DNA of 64,000 nucleotides from Dreissena polymorpha (GCF_020536995.1 NC_068360.1:372001-436000); one strand, 5' to 3'. Positions 1-12,239 are shown, numbered from the stretch's first letter. The notes: a model not told the origin generated them from the sequence alone. Translations and numbers: made by a program.

Positions 1-804
1 GAAACACCATCATGAAAACAAGCAATCACAATTGGGTAAACAATATTTGCGTTAAATAAATGAAATATATAGATTTATAGATAATTAAACGCTAGATTTT
101 TTCACTCCTTATCATTAGTAAAGAGATTTCAATATACATGCAAAGACAGTTCAATTTGCATAATATGCAGAGTTCTTTATGTATGCTAAAATTTATCAAT
201 ATTGTCATTCAATGTAAACGAAACAAAAACCCATTAAATGGAAAAGAAAATGATAGAATTTAACAATTGTTTTGTATTCCGCTTTTTTAGGGCTTTGTTT
301 TACAATTAATTAAATGCATCTCTTACACGTTCGATCCCTGATAAACAACAACAATATCCACACCACTTATAATTGTGATCAAATAAATATATGTTTCATT
401 ATTTTTTAAACATCATTTATAAAAGTCTTACTATAAGAAAGAATAAGGCTTATTTAGTTGTTAAATGTTTTGTGGGATTTTCAGTATTTAGTCTTCCGAT
501 CACGTTCTCTGATGAATAATACCGCTGCTTTATAAAAACTGAATATAAAAATTCATTAGAAAATAATACATTAGTAACAAATAGGTAAGTACAAACCTTT
601 TCGTATATAATGTTCTGTTCATTTACATCGTTGACAAAAACATTTTCTAACAAGATCTCTGTTCTCGTTTACAATCAATACACTTGATAATCATCGCATG
701 ACGTCACACAATGGAGGTAATTAAAAACCTGCAATAAGTGAATAATTGAAAGGGTCAATTGGTAATGATGCGTTTATGGTAACTTAATTGTACTTTGAAC
801 CAAT
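1..804. other. AT-rich stretch, nothing recognised
   Basis: No coding frame, RNA gene or repeat that I can recognise. The short open frame near 450-653 has no protein-like features and lies in AT-rich DNA. Confidence 0.6.
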
Positions 805-1661
805 TTAAGGTAGCGCACCTCTAATGATTTCCCGCGATTTCTTCGAAGGTTGAAGAGCCTACTATTAGGTGCCGTAGCCTAGTGGTTAAGGCGATAGACT
901 AGAAATCTTTTGGGATATTCCCGCGCAGGTTCGAATCCTGCCGACGACGTATACTTTTTTGCGACGCGTTTTATTTATTTTCTAACGTAATTTGATTTAA
1001 TATGGCATAAAAGCTATATTTATTGTTAAATATGTTGCAATTTTTATGCACATTCTTCAATTATTAAAATTAAAACAACGTTATGGCGAAATTGGGTGAT
1101 TTACTGTTGAAAATACGAACCATGCATGTTGCTTTTTTATTTTTATTTCAAAAAGTAAATGGTAAATCTGTCTAGTTCTTGGTATTTTTGCTGTATATAG
1201 TGTTTCTATAAAAACTAAGTTTAAAATATGACTTAAATGATACTATTTTGAATTTTATGACACTTTGTTTTTAACCGACCCAATTTTTACTTGGCTGAAA
1301 TCACTTACATTTCATGGCGCTCTTCCAAAGATAAAAATTTGTAAAAAATAAATGTCTGTAAAAGAATATTTATTTCATATTGTTTAAACTTTAAACACCT
1401 TTACAGCATCTGTACACACCAACTGCATGCCCATATTTGGAAATTTGAATGAATTATGGAACTTTTATATACCCCAGGGGTGAAAATAAACTGGACAAAA
1501 GCGGAGCGTGGGGGTGGTTTTGAAAAAATTGGTATATTTTTTTAAAAGCATGGAAAGCCTACCTACAAATTTGCATGTAGTTCAGTGAAATGATGCTGAT
1601 TAAGAAAATAATTAATTAGATTATATTTGGATATGTGCCCATTAGAGGTGCGCTACCTTAA
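805..1661. mobile_element. short inverted-repeat element (MITE-like) flanked by TTAA
   Basis: The two ends are exact inverted copies over at least 21 bases: 805-825 reads TTAAGGTAGCGCACCTCTAA(T) and 1641-1661 is its reverse complement. TTAA lies at both outermost positions, which fits a TTAA target duplication as used by piggyBac-type transposases, although the terminal bases GGTAGC are not the usual piggyBac CCC. The 0.86 kb interior has no transposase frame, so it would be non-autonomous. It contains a tRNA-Ser-like sequence close to the left end. The family name is not known to me. Confidence 0.75.
868..949 (+). tRNA. tRNA-Ser(AGA)-like sequence, probably degenerate
   Basis: The D arm (875-892), an anticodon loop with AGA at 901-903, a long class II variable arm (about 911-924) and a perfect T arm (925-941, loop TTCGAAT) are all in order, which is the layout of tRNA-Ser. 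The acceptor stem pairs 868-874 with 942-948 but has two mismatches and one G-U pair, and the anticodon stem has one mismatch. The long variable arm and intact internal promoter boxes argue for a real tRNA ancestor. The stem mismatches and its position inside a transposon-like unit argue that it is a captured, decaying copy. Confidence 0.55.
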
Positions 1662-4200
1662 GCAATAATGTTTTTGATCTATTCAACAAAAAATTATTTA
1701 CCACTGTATAATATGTAAACTCAAGCTTTAGAATCAGTAGCGCTCATTTTTCGGCGTAGCTGTAACCTGTTTAATGTCACTTTTGACCTTAGATGACCTT
1801 CATTCATGATATGCCTGAAATGAATAAACCTGAATTGTGCATTGGCTAATAATACAAAAATCACCGTAAACATTGGTAGTCTGGTTCCCAGACTAAAACA
1901 TTGGATGCATACAGTATCGTTTGAACTGAAATATAAATATATTGTAAATTACATGTAAATTACAATAAATTAAAAACTGTCATGATACAAAACATCCTCT
2001 AAACATTACATCGAAACGTTTCTCCTTAGTTTATGAAGCAGTATAGCATTAATCACATGTCTGTACAATTAAAAGAATCTATTGTTTACATGCCGTAGCG
2101 GCCACACTAAACACTACAAAAACAGGCTAGATTGCATTTTACTGGTACGCAGTTGTTTACCACTATCGACAAAGCGGGTGTTTGGGGGCAGTAGCCCGCG
2201 ATACTAGTTCAATAATCCAACTCCCAGCAATTGACCCTCTAGGTCGCTGGGAGTTGCAACTGCTTACGGCATTTTCCATGTCAAGTACCCCGCCGAGAAT
2301 CCGGGCGGCAGTTAAATCCTAAAAAGTAGCCACATTAATTTTTTTCTGGCATAAATAAACACAAATGGATCGTAAATATATCCATTATGAGCAAATAAAA
2401 ACAACTTACATGATATGTAATGCTCGCATAATATTGATATTAAACCAAAGTTTCAAACACGTCAACGGTTCTTTTAAATGTATCTGTTTTTGCAATGGAC
2501 AAAGCCGAGTATTCCAAGTAATTCCGAATTCGAAAATAAGCTATAGACCATCTCCGGAATCCTGGGCGAGATCAATCTCGTGTCTAATCTACCAATCGTA
2601 ATATACGGACTATCTCCAGAACATCCGTAAGATAGATCGAATCGTCAATTCAAAACTTCGGCTTTCGATTGATAACGGGTTTTGTATTAAGTTTTTGTTT
2701 CAAGTATTTCTCCACAAATCACTCGCAAATTGATATCGGCAATAACAGGTATTGTGTTTGTGACAATGTATTAGGTTGATTTAACTCGATTTTATAGACA
2801 TACTTGAGACATATTTTTTTTACATAAAAAAATGGGTTACAAGGAAGAACTCTGAGCTGTACGTATGTACCGGTACTTATAAAAGCTCAGAGCATTCAAG
2901 AAGAACTACCCGCGATACTAAGGAAATATATAGGTGTTGGAACTATATCTGTCTTTGATTTATTGTAATCCATATTTGCATTTATTAGTGTAAATATGTT
3001 TCTTTGTACTTTGTTTTGTTCATTTTTAATATAAAGTTCTGTTTTTCTGCAATAACTTTATATCAATATGATGCTTGCAATATTGAGTCTTTTATGTTTA
3101 CATTCTACTAACATCTGTACACATTATATTTATAACACATTATCTTCTATTTCATTCCAACAATATGTTCATAGTTTTTCAGTGGCGATATGTTTTCTTT
3201 TTCTATTGAAACAAATGTATTACAGTTTACTTGTTCAATTATGAAAACCTAGTCATTACAATTGACAATACAACATACAATTTCATAGCTAAAGAAACTT
3301 CAGCGTACAGTTTATATAGTATTGACAGACCTGTACGCTGAAGCTAACCCCGTATCGAAAGTCAACCAGAGTCGTAACATATTTATGTCATGCTATAAAT
3401 CAAAGAAAGCTCATTTTCTTGGATACATTTCTACATATATTGGTGAATGAATATAAATTACTGCATCGAGGAATATTTTAAGGTTCAAATGTTTCAAATG
3501 CATCTTACAATAGATGACAATAACTCTCATCAGTCTGAAATTCACAATTTTGACGCCATTGTCGCTTTGTCACGTGACGAGTTTTCATTTGGATACTTTC
3601 GAATAAACCTTGACATTTAATGCTGAAATTGTAAACAATACTTTCGTTTTCTGAAACCTATTATTTGTGATTAACAACTTACGTCTGGTGGATTATAAGA
3701 CTGATTTCATTGTGAATCAGGTAGTTTTATATAATATTTACTTTGACTTTGTATTGACACTACAATTTGTTTACAAAATAAGCCAGAATAATTAAAATAC
3801 CGGGAAATGTCATTCTGAATTTGAAAACACCTGAGCACATGGTTTGTTACTAAAAATGGAAATGACGTCATATAACCGTGAAATCTCGGGAGATTCGCAT
3901 TTCAAGAAAGTCTGTCAGATCTCCGTTTTTCTCGATATGTAAGAGCAGAATAGATACATTTTAAATGTTTAAGATAGTATTTTGTGAAAGAATATATCAG
4001 TAAAATGAGAAAAATGTCAATCTTTCCAATCAAGTGGTTGATTTGGGCCAACAACTGCATTTAAAAGCTGTTTTGGACCGGTCTTTGTTAACTGTCAACT
4101 TTTCGGGAATTTCTGGTTGACTTTCCTAATGGGGTTAAACCAAAACTATAAAGGCGCGCCAGTCAAAAATCATAAAAAGCGACATTTAAAGTTATGGAAG
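1662..4200. other. non-coding AT-rich stretch with two hairpins and a repeat end
   Basis: No gene seen. Visible items are a partial match near 2132-2152 to the end of the MITE found whole at 11548-11649, an 11-base hairpin at 2218-2256 and a 13-base hairpin at about 3298-3343 (CTTCAGCGTACAG and its complement). Confidence 0.5.
2218..2256. repeat. hairpin, 11-base stem
   Basis: CAACTCCCAGC at 2218-2228 is the reverse complement of 2246-2256, and the loop itself contains a GACC/GGTC pair. No terminator-like U tract and no neighbouring gene; function unknown. Confidence 0.5.
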
Positions 4201-4216
4201 CCAGAACTACAAATAA

Positions 4217-4360
4217 GGTCGCGGTGGTGTAGTGGATGAGGTGTCCGCCTAGCGATCGGGAGTTCGTGGGTTCGCTCCCTACTCGGGGAGCAATCTCATT
4301 ATCTCCTCCACAGACACCAAGTACTGGTTCTTCCCAGGAAACGAACTCGACAATGGCCAC
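4217..4360 (+). mobile_element. tRNA-derived SINE
   Basis: The head carries RNA polymerase III promoter boxes: an A box around 4225-4243 (GTGTAGTGGATGAGGTG) and a B box around 4268-4278 (GGGTTCGCTCC). The tail includes GACACCAAGTACTGGTTC and CCCAGGAAACG. The same tail recurs near 28010-28045, 56095-56130 and 56265-56300, so this is a dispersed family. The 3-prime end is not sharply defined. Confidence 0.7.
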
Positions 4361-6440
4361 ATCTGCCTATAATAGGCCTTCCTGTAATAGTCAGCAATTG
4401 ACTGTAGGAAGTACGAAGTAGAAAATATTAGTAAACAGTGCTTATTTATTTCCTGTTGATCCTCTGTCTGAAAAAAAAATACGCAAAAATTATGCAGCAT
4501 GTACAATGTTGCGTCATTTTAAGGGAAAGCATGGGTGTGTTGATTATTGTATAAACAGGCACACATCATGCTGGTGATTTACACATGTTCAGTGTGAATA
4601 TTTCATCAAAACTTTAAATACACTGCAACTCCAATATATCGCTGTTGAAGGGGTCCAAAGATAGCGACCCTGATATATCCGGCGCGTGGTATAACTTGTC
4701 AGGTTATTCATATGTATGCATTCATCCTCATGCAGGGGTGTCCATTTTCCAGATTATTCCGGAAATGCGGATTTCATCCGACCAGGCTCGATTTTGAGAT
4801 GAATGAAAATACGATAATAGATATTTATTTGAAATGGGGCGGTGGGGGGTGGGGTGTAGGGGAAATTCATTTGAAATCGGGATAAGTTGAGAATGAAATT
4901 TATAAATTTGTTAAAGCTTCATCGTCTTTGCATTTGGTACCGATTTTGCCCAGTATTTTATTTATTTCTGATTAAATAGCTGATGGCACGAACATAAACG
5001 ATAACTGACAGTAAATCGTCGCTACTTTCCGAAATTATTACAAGTAAATGAAACGTTTCACATGTCCCCTAGATCATGAAATATTCTAAGTGATCGATGA
5101 GCAAAGTTAAGCAGCTCAATAGCATATTGTAAAGAAATATGTTAACCAAATTATATATTGCTTACGTATTTGTTTTACGGTAAATGTTTTTCATTTTTCG
5201 GCATTCAAACGATCTGCACATTTTATTTCATGTGCAAAACACATACATTTTTCGGATTGTTGTTTTAGGATACAGCATTTGTTGCTGATTTAATTTATTT
5301 TTTACGTCCATTATAAGCAAACCTATAATGATGAATAAATATGCGGTGATATGGACGGTCTGATGAATAATATTTTGCATAGATTTCAGTTCTTTCCAAA
5401 GGATTTTTGTCAGGCGCCCCGGGGCTGATAGGGGTGGTTCGGGAGGGGTGTCCCCTCTAGACGTTGATTTTTTTTTTAATTAACGTGTCAATTGACATTC
5501 TATGGTGCGTTATAACTCAAAGAAAAACAGCGTCAAAATACGTCATTTGGTGCCCTGTGACTCTTCAAGAAAATCCCCAAGTCATTTAAAAATATATATT
5601 GTTTAATTGTTTAAAAACTTTCCCGCATAGATATTAAAATCCCGACTCGAACGATTCCCCAATACATCCGTTTCAACCCGACTCTATTACTGTATAATTA
5701 GTACTTTTCAAGTTTCTATTTATGTCTACGTGTTACTCCCGAGCAATCAATTATGACTATAACTGGGAGGGATTTATATATTACCCGATAAAAATCCTCT
5801 TTATTCCGTTTTTATAAATCACTTTGGTAAATATTTACAATAAAAGCTCTCAATTATTTCTTCAACACAAACCGTGCCATTTTTCTATAGTATCAAATAA
5901 ATTGTAAGTGACTATTTATAGATTTGATGAAATATTGCCTCTGAACTAGCGTCAATCCCCTGACGTGTTGTGTGCTTGTTAAAACGCTCAATACACGCAC
6001 GCTTTATATGCAAATGATGCGACATTGTAAATGCTGCATAATTTTTGCGCTCTTTTAAATGGAGAAAAAGATTCAACGCAAAATAAATTTGCACTGCTAG
6101 TTTGAAGCAAGAATATTTCAACGTTGTGGTAACATTTACATTTAGAAGTGTGTTTCGGATTAAGTGTGTTTCCAATGAAGTGTGTATCGATTAAAAACGC
6201 GTTAACATTGACTTACGGGAATGGGTTTCGGATTGCAAATTAAATTATTCCCATTTGAGATTTCAACAAATATTAACAGTTGCGTTATGAATTCAATGAA
6301 AATTTGTTTAAACACTTAACAAGTCGAATAAATGTTATGACTGAATTATGCATGAAATTCACATTGTCCACGAGGATTACGGCCGGTTGCCATCATCAGT
6401 CTTCTAAGTAACTGGCTAAGATTTCTGTGGCATTTACATG
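4361..6440. other. non-coding stretch
   Basis: No gene recognised. The sequence is AT-rich with scattered short open frames that show no conserved motif. One such frame on the minus strand at 5912-6175 has no features worth naming. Confidence 0.5.
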
Positions 6441-8291
6441 GGGTTATGGAGGTTTCGGTAAATGACAAGTTCGGTAAATTGATTTATAGAGTAAAAGCCG
6501 TGGAGGTTTCGGTAAATTGATTTTATAGAGGAGGTATACCTACAACGAGGTGTTAATGACACCTATTATCGGCTTACAATAACATTAGGGGCATTTATTT
6601 GCAAACTGTGGATTAATTTTGATTTACATTAATTGAGTTGTTTGGCACTATTTAAATTATCTGTTTAAATGTACGATGTTTGCAAAGTGTTATTATTAAT
6701 TATCCAGGCTTGCAACCTATTAATATTCTAATCGATGGAGGTAAATTATATGTTAAGGTCATGATCGTTTTGTAATTTATATATGTTTTTAAACAATTAG
6801 TTGATAAAAACCTTAATTAAAGAGTATTAGTTAAAAAAAATATAATAATGTGGCTCTTACAAGAGGTGGCCTCCACAGGATGGCATAGACGCATCAACGC
6901 ACGAGCGTGTTCAGCCAACCTTGGTCTTTACAAGTTGGCCAACCTTCTCAGAGAGGAATCTGAGACAGTTGATCTACATATACGGCTGGTGAGCCAGCAC
7001 CTTCTCACGAAGATCAGACGGAAGAAGTATGTTACGATACACGGCAGACTACATCAAGCATGGGATGACTACGAAGAGGAGAAGCTGACAACCACTGAAC
7101 TTCTGAGGATCATCAGCCTCATCAATGCCCTTGGACCATCCACAGCGGTCCACCACATGCTCGACGACGACGAGTCTTGAACGATGAACGACTGATATGG
7201 TTGAAATGTAACATTAAATTGAACAGTGTCGTACATGTATCTCATTTGTATTAGAAAATCTGAATGATAATAAAGTGTCTTATTAATATTGTAGTGCGTC
7301 AAAAATGTATCTAATAAATATGTGATTACTCCCTCATTTTTTTTTAAATGACACGAAATATTCAAATATATATATTGTATCCAAGGTTTAGTTGTTGCTT
7401 ATTTATAATATATGGTACATAAAACGGATTACAAAGTAAATCAGTTATTATTTTTTTTATTAAACCGATTTGTTTAGGCAAAAAATGATATCAGTTATTT
7501 TGGCCGTAAAACCCATTGTTCCAGTACAGTAGCCAGGTGTATTAATTTGATAATATAATGATCATCACGGCAGCTTGCTATTACACAGTGTATTCATTTG
7601 GCTGACGTTGTGTTAGATGTCATTTTTATCAGTTTTCAATTATGTGTATCTCTTCGCTTAACTCAACGTTCAATGACACGCGCACTTAACATAATTATAA
7701 AACATAACGCGTATCATTATATTACTTTTTATTAATTAAGTACATGTATTACATTTTATATATTGTTTTTTCTTGTGTTTTTCTCAATCAGAAAGAAATA
7801 ATAAAACATATAAATAAATATAAAATTCAACATGAAATCATTTTTATTAAATCATAAGAAACTTTTTAAAATAGCATTAAACTTAATTGAAGAGCTTACA
7901 TTGATTCCGCCATAAATCATTATTTCTTATTACTATTATGTTACTATTATGTTATTTAAATAAAAGCACCAATTTAAAAAACAAACAACAGTATTGCGTT
8001 ATTTAAATCGTAAAATTAACTAGAAATTTCCTAACAGAATTCGATTTTCAGAGGTAGCTAATTCATTTCCCTTAATTCTTTACCTTAGGCATAGCATTAA
8101 TTACTCAACTCAAAAGTAATCCACAGTTTGCAAATAAATGCCCCCAATGTTATTGTAAGCCGATAATAGGTTTCATTAACACCTCGTTGTAGGTATACTT
8201 CTTCTATAAAATCAATTTACCGAAACCTCCACGGCTTTTACTCTATAAATCAATTTACCGAACTTGTCATTTACCGAAACCTCCAGCACCC
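6441..8291 (+). mobile_element. non-autonomous Mutator-like (MULE) DNA transposon
   Basis: The first and last 175 bases (6441-6615 and 8117-8291) are near-identical inverted repeats. They are flanked by an 8-base direct repeat TTTACATG (6433-6440 and 8292-8299). Long terminal inverted repeats with an 8-9 base target duplication are the Mutator signature. The interior holds only the 3-prime exon of a MULE transposase (6848-7180), so the copy cannot make a whole enzyme. The few differences between the two arms suggest a fairly recent insertion. Sequence around 7440-7690 is related to the inverted repeats at 19500-19900 and 22000-22240. Confidence 0.88.
6848..7180 (+). pseudogene. C-terminal exon of a MULE transposase
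   Basis: The frame encodes a GWHRRINAR motif followed by a basic/acidic helical segment (IRRKKYVTIHGRLHQAW, then DDYEEEKLTT). I recognise this as the end of the MULE transposase family often found with FLYWCH fingers, where the GWHxRLN motif follows the last catalytic acid. The first ten residues look like intron: a polypyrimidine-poor CTCCACAG precedes the GATGGC that starts the conserved part, so the exon probably begins at 6879. The catalytic DDE core is absent from the 1.85 kb element. The frame ends at a natural stop, so this is the last exon of a deleted gene. Confidence 0.7.
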
Positions 8292-8299
8292 TTTACATG

Positions 8300-8652
8300 T
8301 ACGTCACAAGTCGTCTGCATGATTTAACTGCAGGTATTGCCTGCCTACTGCTGACGCTCATACAAAGCTTGCGCTCTCATTGGCCAATATTAATTTTCTA
8401 ATACAGCAACGCTCTGCCTTTAGGCGGGCTTTAGTTGGGTAAGGCGACAAAAGAACGTAAACTAACAATTTCACATCTTCTTGTTCTTCATTACAGTAAG
8501 TATATCATCTTATTATCACTCACTACCTTCATTAAAATACATGGTCGCTCCATTCCATCTCCTTTCACTGGTCGCAAACATTACAACATCAACGCCGTAT
8601 ATCTTTTTAAAGATATTAAATTGTTTTGTTTCTCTTTCCAAAACGTCCGCCA
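8300..8652. other. spacer between two transposons
   Basis: The stretch joins the right target repeat of the small MULE to the left target repeat of the giant element. An open frame from 8435 runs into the giant element and is not conserved-looking. No gene called. Confidence 0.5.
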
Positions 8653-8660
8653 TTTAGGTA
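8653..8660. repeat. left target-site duplication of the giant element
   Basis: TTTAGGTA directly precedes the left end and is repeated exactly at 27493-27500 after the right end. Confidence 0.88.
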
Positions 8661-10700
8661 GGCGAGGTATAAAACCCGGAACTATCCGGAAATCTTTATG
8701 GTAAAACCCGGATCCGATATAAATGGTTATAACTTCATTATTATTCGTCCGATATTAATTATAATGGTACCGTTGTAAAGAAGATCCTCTACAGATTCTA
8801 ACCATATCAAAATATTTTATGGCAGGGTCGTAGTCGGCCTGTAAATCGCGGACAAAGTCGGCCTGTTTTAACGTTTTTTTTACACACGCAAATGCCGAAA
8901 AGAAAACCCGGATCCGATATAAATGGTTATAACTTCATTATTATTCGTCCGATATTAATTATAATGGTACCGTTGTAAAGAAGATCCTCTACAGATTCTA
9001 ACCATATCAAAATATTTTATGGCAGGGTCGTAGTCGGCCTGTAAATCGCGGACAAAGTCGGCCTGTTTTAACGTTTTTTTTTACACACGCAAATGCCGAA
9101 AAGAAAACCCGGATCCGATATAAATGGTTATAACTTCATTATTATTCGTCCGATATTAATTATAATGGTACCGTTGTAAAGAAGATCCTCTACAGATTCT
9201 AACCATATCAAAATATTTTATGGCAGGGTCGTAGTCGGCCTGTAAATCGCGGACAAAGTCGGCCTGTTTTAACGTTTTTTTTTACACACGCAAATGCCGA
9301 AAAGAAAACCCGGAACCGATATAAATGGTTATAACTTCATTATTATTCGTCCGATATTAATTATAATGGTACCGTTGTAAAGAAGATCCTCTACAAATTC
9401 TAACCATATCAAAATATTTTATGGCAGGGTCGTAGTCGGCCTGTAAATCGCGGACAAAGTCGGCCTGTTTTAACGTTTTTTTTTACACACGCAAATGCCG
9501 AGAAGAAAACCCGGAACCGATATAAATGGTTATGACTTCATTATTATTCGTCCGATATTAATTATAATGGTACCGTTGTAAAGAAGATCCTCTACAGATT
9601 CTAACCATATCAAAATATTGTATGGCAGGGTCGTAGTCGGCCTGTAAATCGCGGACAAAGTCGGCCTGTTTTAACGGTTTTTTTTACACACGCAAATGCC
9701 GAGAAGAAAACCCGGAACCGATATAAATGGTTATAAATGCATTATTATTCGTCCGATATTAATTATAATGGTACCGTTGTAAAGAAGATCCTCTACAGAT
9801 TCTAACCATATCAAAATATTGTATGGCAGGGTCGTAGTCGGCCTGTAAATCGCGGACAAAGTCGGCCTGTTTTAACGGTTTTTTTACACACGCAAATGCC
9901 GTAAAGAAAACCCGGAACCGATATAAATGGTTATAAATGCATTATTATTCGTCCGATATTAATTATAATGGTACCGTTGTAAAGAAGATCCTCTACATTT
10001 TCTAACCATATGAAAATATTTTATGGCAGGATCGTAGTCGGCCTGTAAATCGCGGACAAAGTCGGCCTGTTTTAACGTTTTTTTTTACACACGCAAATGC
10101 CGAGAAGAAAACCCGGAACCGATATAAATGGTTATAACTTCATTATTATTCGTCCGATATTAATTATAATGGTACCGTTGTAAAGAAGATCCTCTACAGA
10201 TTCTAACCATATCAAAATATTGTATGGCAGGGTCGTAGTCGGCCTGTAAATCGCGGACAAAGTCGGCCTGTTTTAACGGTTTTTTTACACACGCAAATGC
10301 CGTAAAGAAAACCCGGAACCGATATAAATGGTTATAAATGCATTATTATTCGTCCGATATTAATTATAATGGTACCGTTGTAAAAAAGATCCTCTACAGA
10401 TTCTAACCATATCAAAATATTTTATGGCAGGGTCGTAGTCGGCCTGTAAATCGCGGACAAAGTCGGCCTGTTTTAACGTTTTTTTTTACACACGCTAATG
10501 CCGTAAAGAAAACCAGGAACCGATATAAATGGTTATAAATGCATTATTATTCGTCCGATATTAATTGTAATGGTACCGTTGTAAAGAAGATCCTCTACAG
10601 ATTCTAACCATATCAAAATATTGTATGGCAGGGTCGTAGTCGGCCTGTAAATCGCGGACAAAGTCGGCCTGTTTTAACGGTTTTTTTTTACACACGCAAA
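8661..10700. repeat. left inverted end: ten tandem units of about 200 bases
   Basis: After the 45-base outer segment, ten head-to-tail units begin near 8706, 8906, 9107, 9307, 9507, 9707, 9906, 10107, 10306 and 10506. Each includes GATATAAATGGTTATAAC, a GGTACC site, GGCAGGGTCGTAGTCGGCC and a T run. Units 1-3 carry GGATCC and later ones GGAACC. Unit 5 has a distinctive TATGACTTCATTA. The array stops abruptly at about 10700. Confidence 0.92.
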
Positions 10701-10862
10701 TCTAGATGACAATATACAATATACGCACCGTGAAGAAACTAACTCACAACTTATATACAGAAAATATTTGAATTAAATCATTAAAGGCACTTCTAGCAGA
10801 AGAACCTGGAGTTCGTAAAGACTTTTATTAAAAAGTAAGGAAATGAACTTTCAATTATTACT

Positions 10863-11162
10863 TTAATCAGCAATTCAACAACAAACGGGCCATATTAAAG
10901 GGTTTCATGTGACCTAATGAACTGAACTGTTAGCCCAAAAACCCCGCCCAAAACAGATTGTCATCCTATTCGTTGCCATCCTTGCAACCACAATTTACCT
11001 ACGAAGGTCAGATCGGGATTCGAACCCGAAACCACCCATTAGCCATCTAAATAAGATATGATTCCGGCCTGGGTTGCTCTACCAATTAAGCTATTCTGAC
11101 CTTTTGAAAAATATATGGGTAAACTGCAATGCTGTTGAATAGCATGATTAACTTGCTTAGAA
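10863..11162 (-). repeat. about 300-base dispersed repeat with tRNA-like core, copy 1
   Basis: Closely similar to 11705-12011 along its whole length, beyond the tRNA-like part on both sides. This shows that the tRNA-like sequence is part of a larger repeated unit. Orientation is given by the internal polymerase III boxes. Confidence 0.7.
11006..11101 (-). tRNA. tRNA-like sequence with long anticodon loop, copy 1
   Basis: Minus-strand reading shows a perfect 7-base acceptor stem (GGTCAGA with TCTGACC), a D arm AGCTTAATTGGTAGAGC and a T arm TCGGGTTCGAATCCCGA. The anticodon arm ACCCA/TGGGT encloses an over-long loop that could hold an intron. One extra A after the acceptor stem and the absence of U at the position before the anticodon make a working tRNA doubtful. 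The amino acid cannot be assigned. Confidence 0.45.
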
Positions 11163-11268
11163 AAACGTTTCCAAAGAATTACATGTACATTTCATTGAAA
11201 TTGTTTTATGATTTAGAACGATATATTTGCAGTTTAAAAGGTCACACGAGGCAATGTTTGAAAAGCCC

Positions 11269-11540
11269 ACAAAAGCTTCCGTTTGTAAAATGGTGATAAT
11301 TTGCCGACCGTGTAGTTCATATAAACCCTTATTTTGCACAAATCGGGAAGAAACATTTATGGATCGAAAACCAACTGCAGATAAGAGCAACATAACAGTC
11401 CTTGTAACTAAGTAACTTTTTTGTTTTAAAATCGCACAAAAGCTGCTGTTTGTAAAATAGATAAAATCACCTTATGTCTGCACTCATCTGAAGTATATAT
11501 GGTTCGAATACCATCTGCGGATAAGAGCAACTAAACAGTC
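11269..11540. repeat. imperfect direct duplication
   Basis: The segment around 11269-11405 (with GCTTCCGTTTGTAAAATGG and GATAAGAGCAACATAACAGT) is repeated with changes at about 11439-11540. Confidence 0.5.
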
Positions 11541-11547
11541 CGGGGCA

Positions 11548-11649
11548 ATTGCACTTTACCGGTACGCACTATAACCCAAGCCCTTATAATTAGTGTTAAG
11601 TTGCGCAAATTTCGGAATCCATGATGGCAGCGTACCGGTAAAGTGCAAT
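11548..11649. mobile_element. 102-base MITE
   Basis: The ends are exact inverted repeats of 20 bases (ATTGCACTTTACCGGTACGC at 11548-11567 and its complement at 11630-11649). The interior is about 60 bases with no coding capacity. A diverged end of the same family lies near 2132-2152. Confidence 0.75.
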
Positions 11650-11704
11650 ATAGCCAACATAAATAAGGAGTTAAAGCGGGACTGCACGATTTGTGTCAAA
11701 TATG

Positions 11705-12011
11705 TTAATCAGCAATTAAACAACAAACAGGCCATATTAAACGGTTTCATGTGACTAGACGAACTGATGAACTGAACGGTTAGCCCAAAACCCCGCCGAA
11801 AACAAATTGTCACACTATCCGTTTCCAGCCTTGCAACCACAAGTTTACCTACGAAGTTCAGATCGGGATTCGAACCCGAACCCACCCATGAGCCATCTAA
11901 TGATACCGGCCTGGGTTGCTCTACCAATTAAGCTATCTGACCTTTTGAAAAATATGTAGGTAAACTGCAATTCTGTATTATAGCATGAATGACTTGCTCA
12001 GCAAAAGTTTA
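11705..12011 (-). repeat. about 300-base dispersed repeat with tRNA-like core, copy 2
   Basis: Second copy of the unit at 10863-11162, with a few insertions and substitutions. The two copies are in direct orientation, about 0.84 kb apart. Confidence 0.7.
11856..11942 (-). tRNA. tRNA-like sequence with long anticodon loop, copy 2
   Basis: Same fold as copy 1, but without the extra A, so spacing between acceptor stem and D arm is normal here. The 3-prime acceptor strand TCTGAAC has one mismatch to GGTCAGA. The anticodon stem ACCCA/TGGGT again encloses a 23-base loop, that is, a normal loop plus about 16 bases. Probably a tRNA-derived repeat, not a working gene. Confidence 0.45.
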
Positions 12012-12239
12012 CAGTTATTCGCACATCCCTGCTCATAGCAAAACACAATTGACTAACATAAAATCTTTTTCCGTAAATTTATAAATCTTTAATCGAAACA
12101 TCTTCATTCATTTTCATAAGATAATGTTTTATTAATTTTGCATTGCCTTGTAGCTTTACATTTAAATTAGGAGATTTGTGACGTATATCGTGTGTGGTCA
12201 TTTCAGTGACGAAAAAAACTAGTTTAACCTCAAAATATT

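Noticed and set aside
2365-2601. Open frame of 78 residues
   Set aside because: No motif, no splice context, and AT-rich composition like the surroundings.
8706-10700. Regular repeats considered as a CRISPR-like array
   Set aside because: The 200-base units are continuous, with no unique spacers, and belong to a eukaryotic transposon end.
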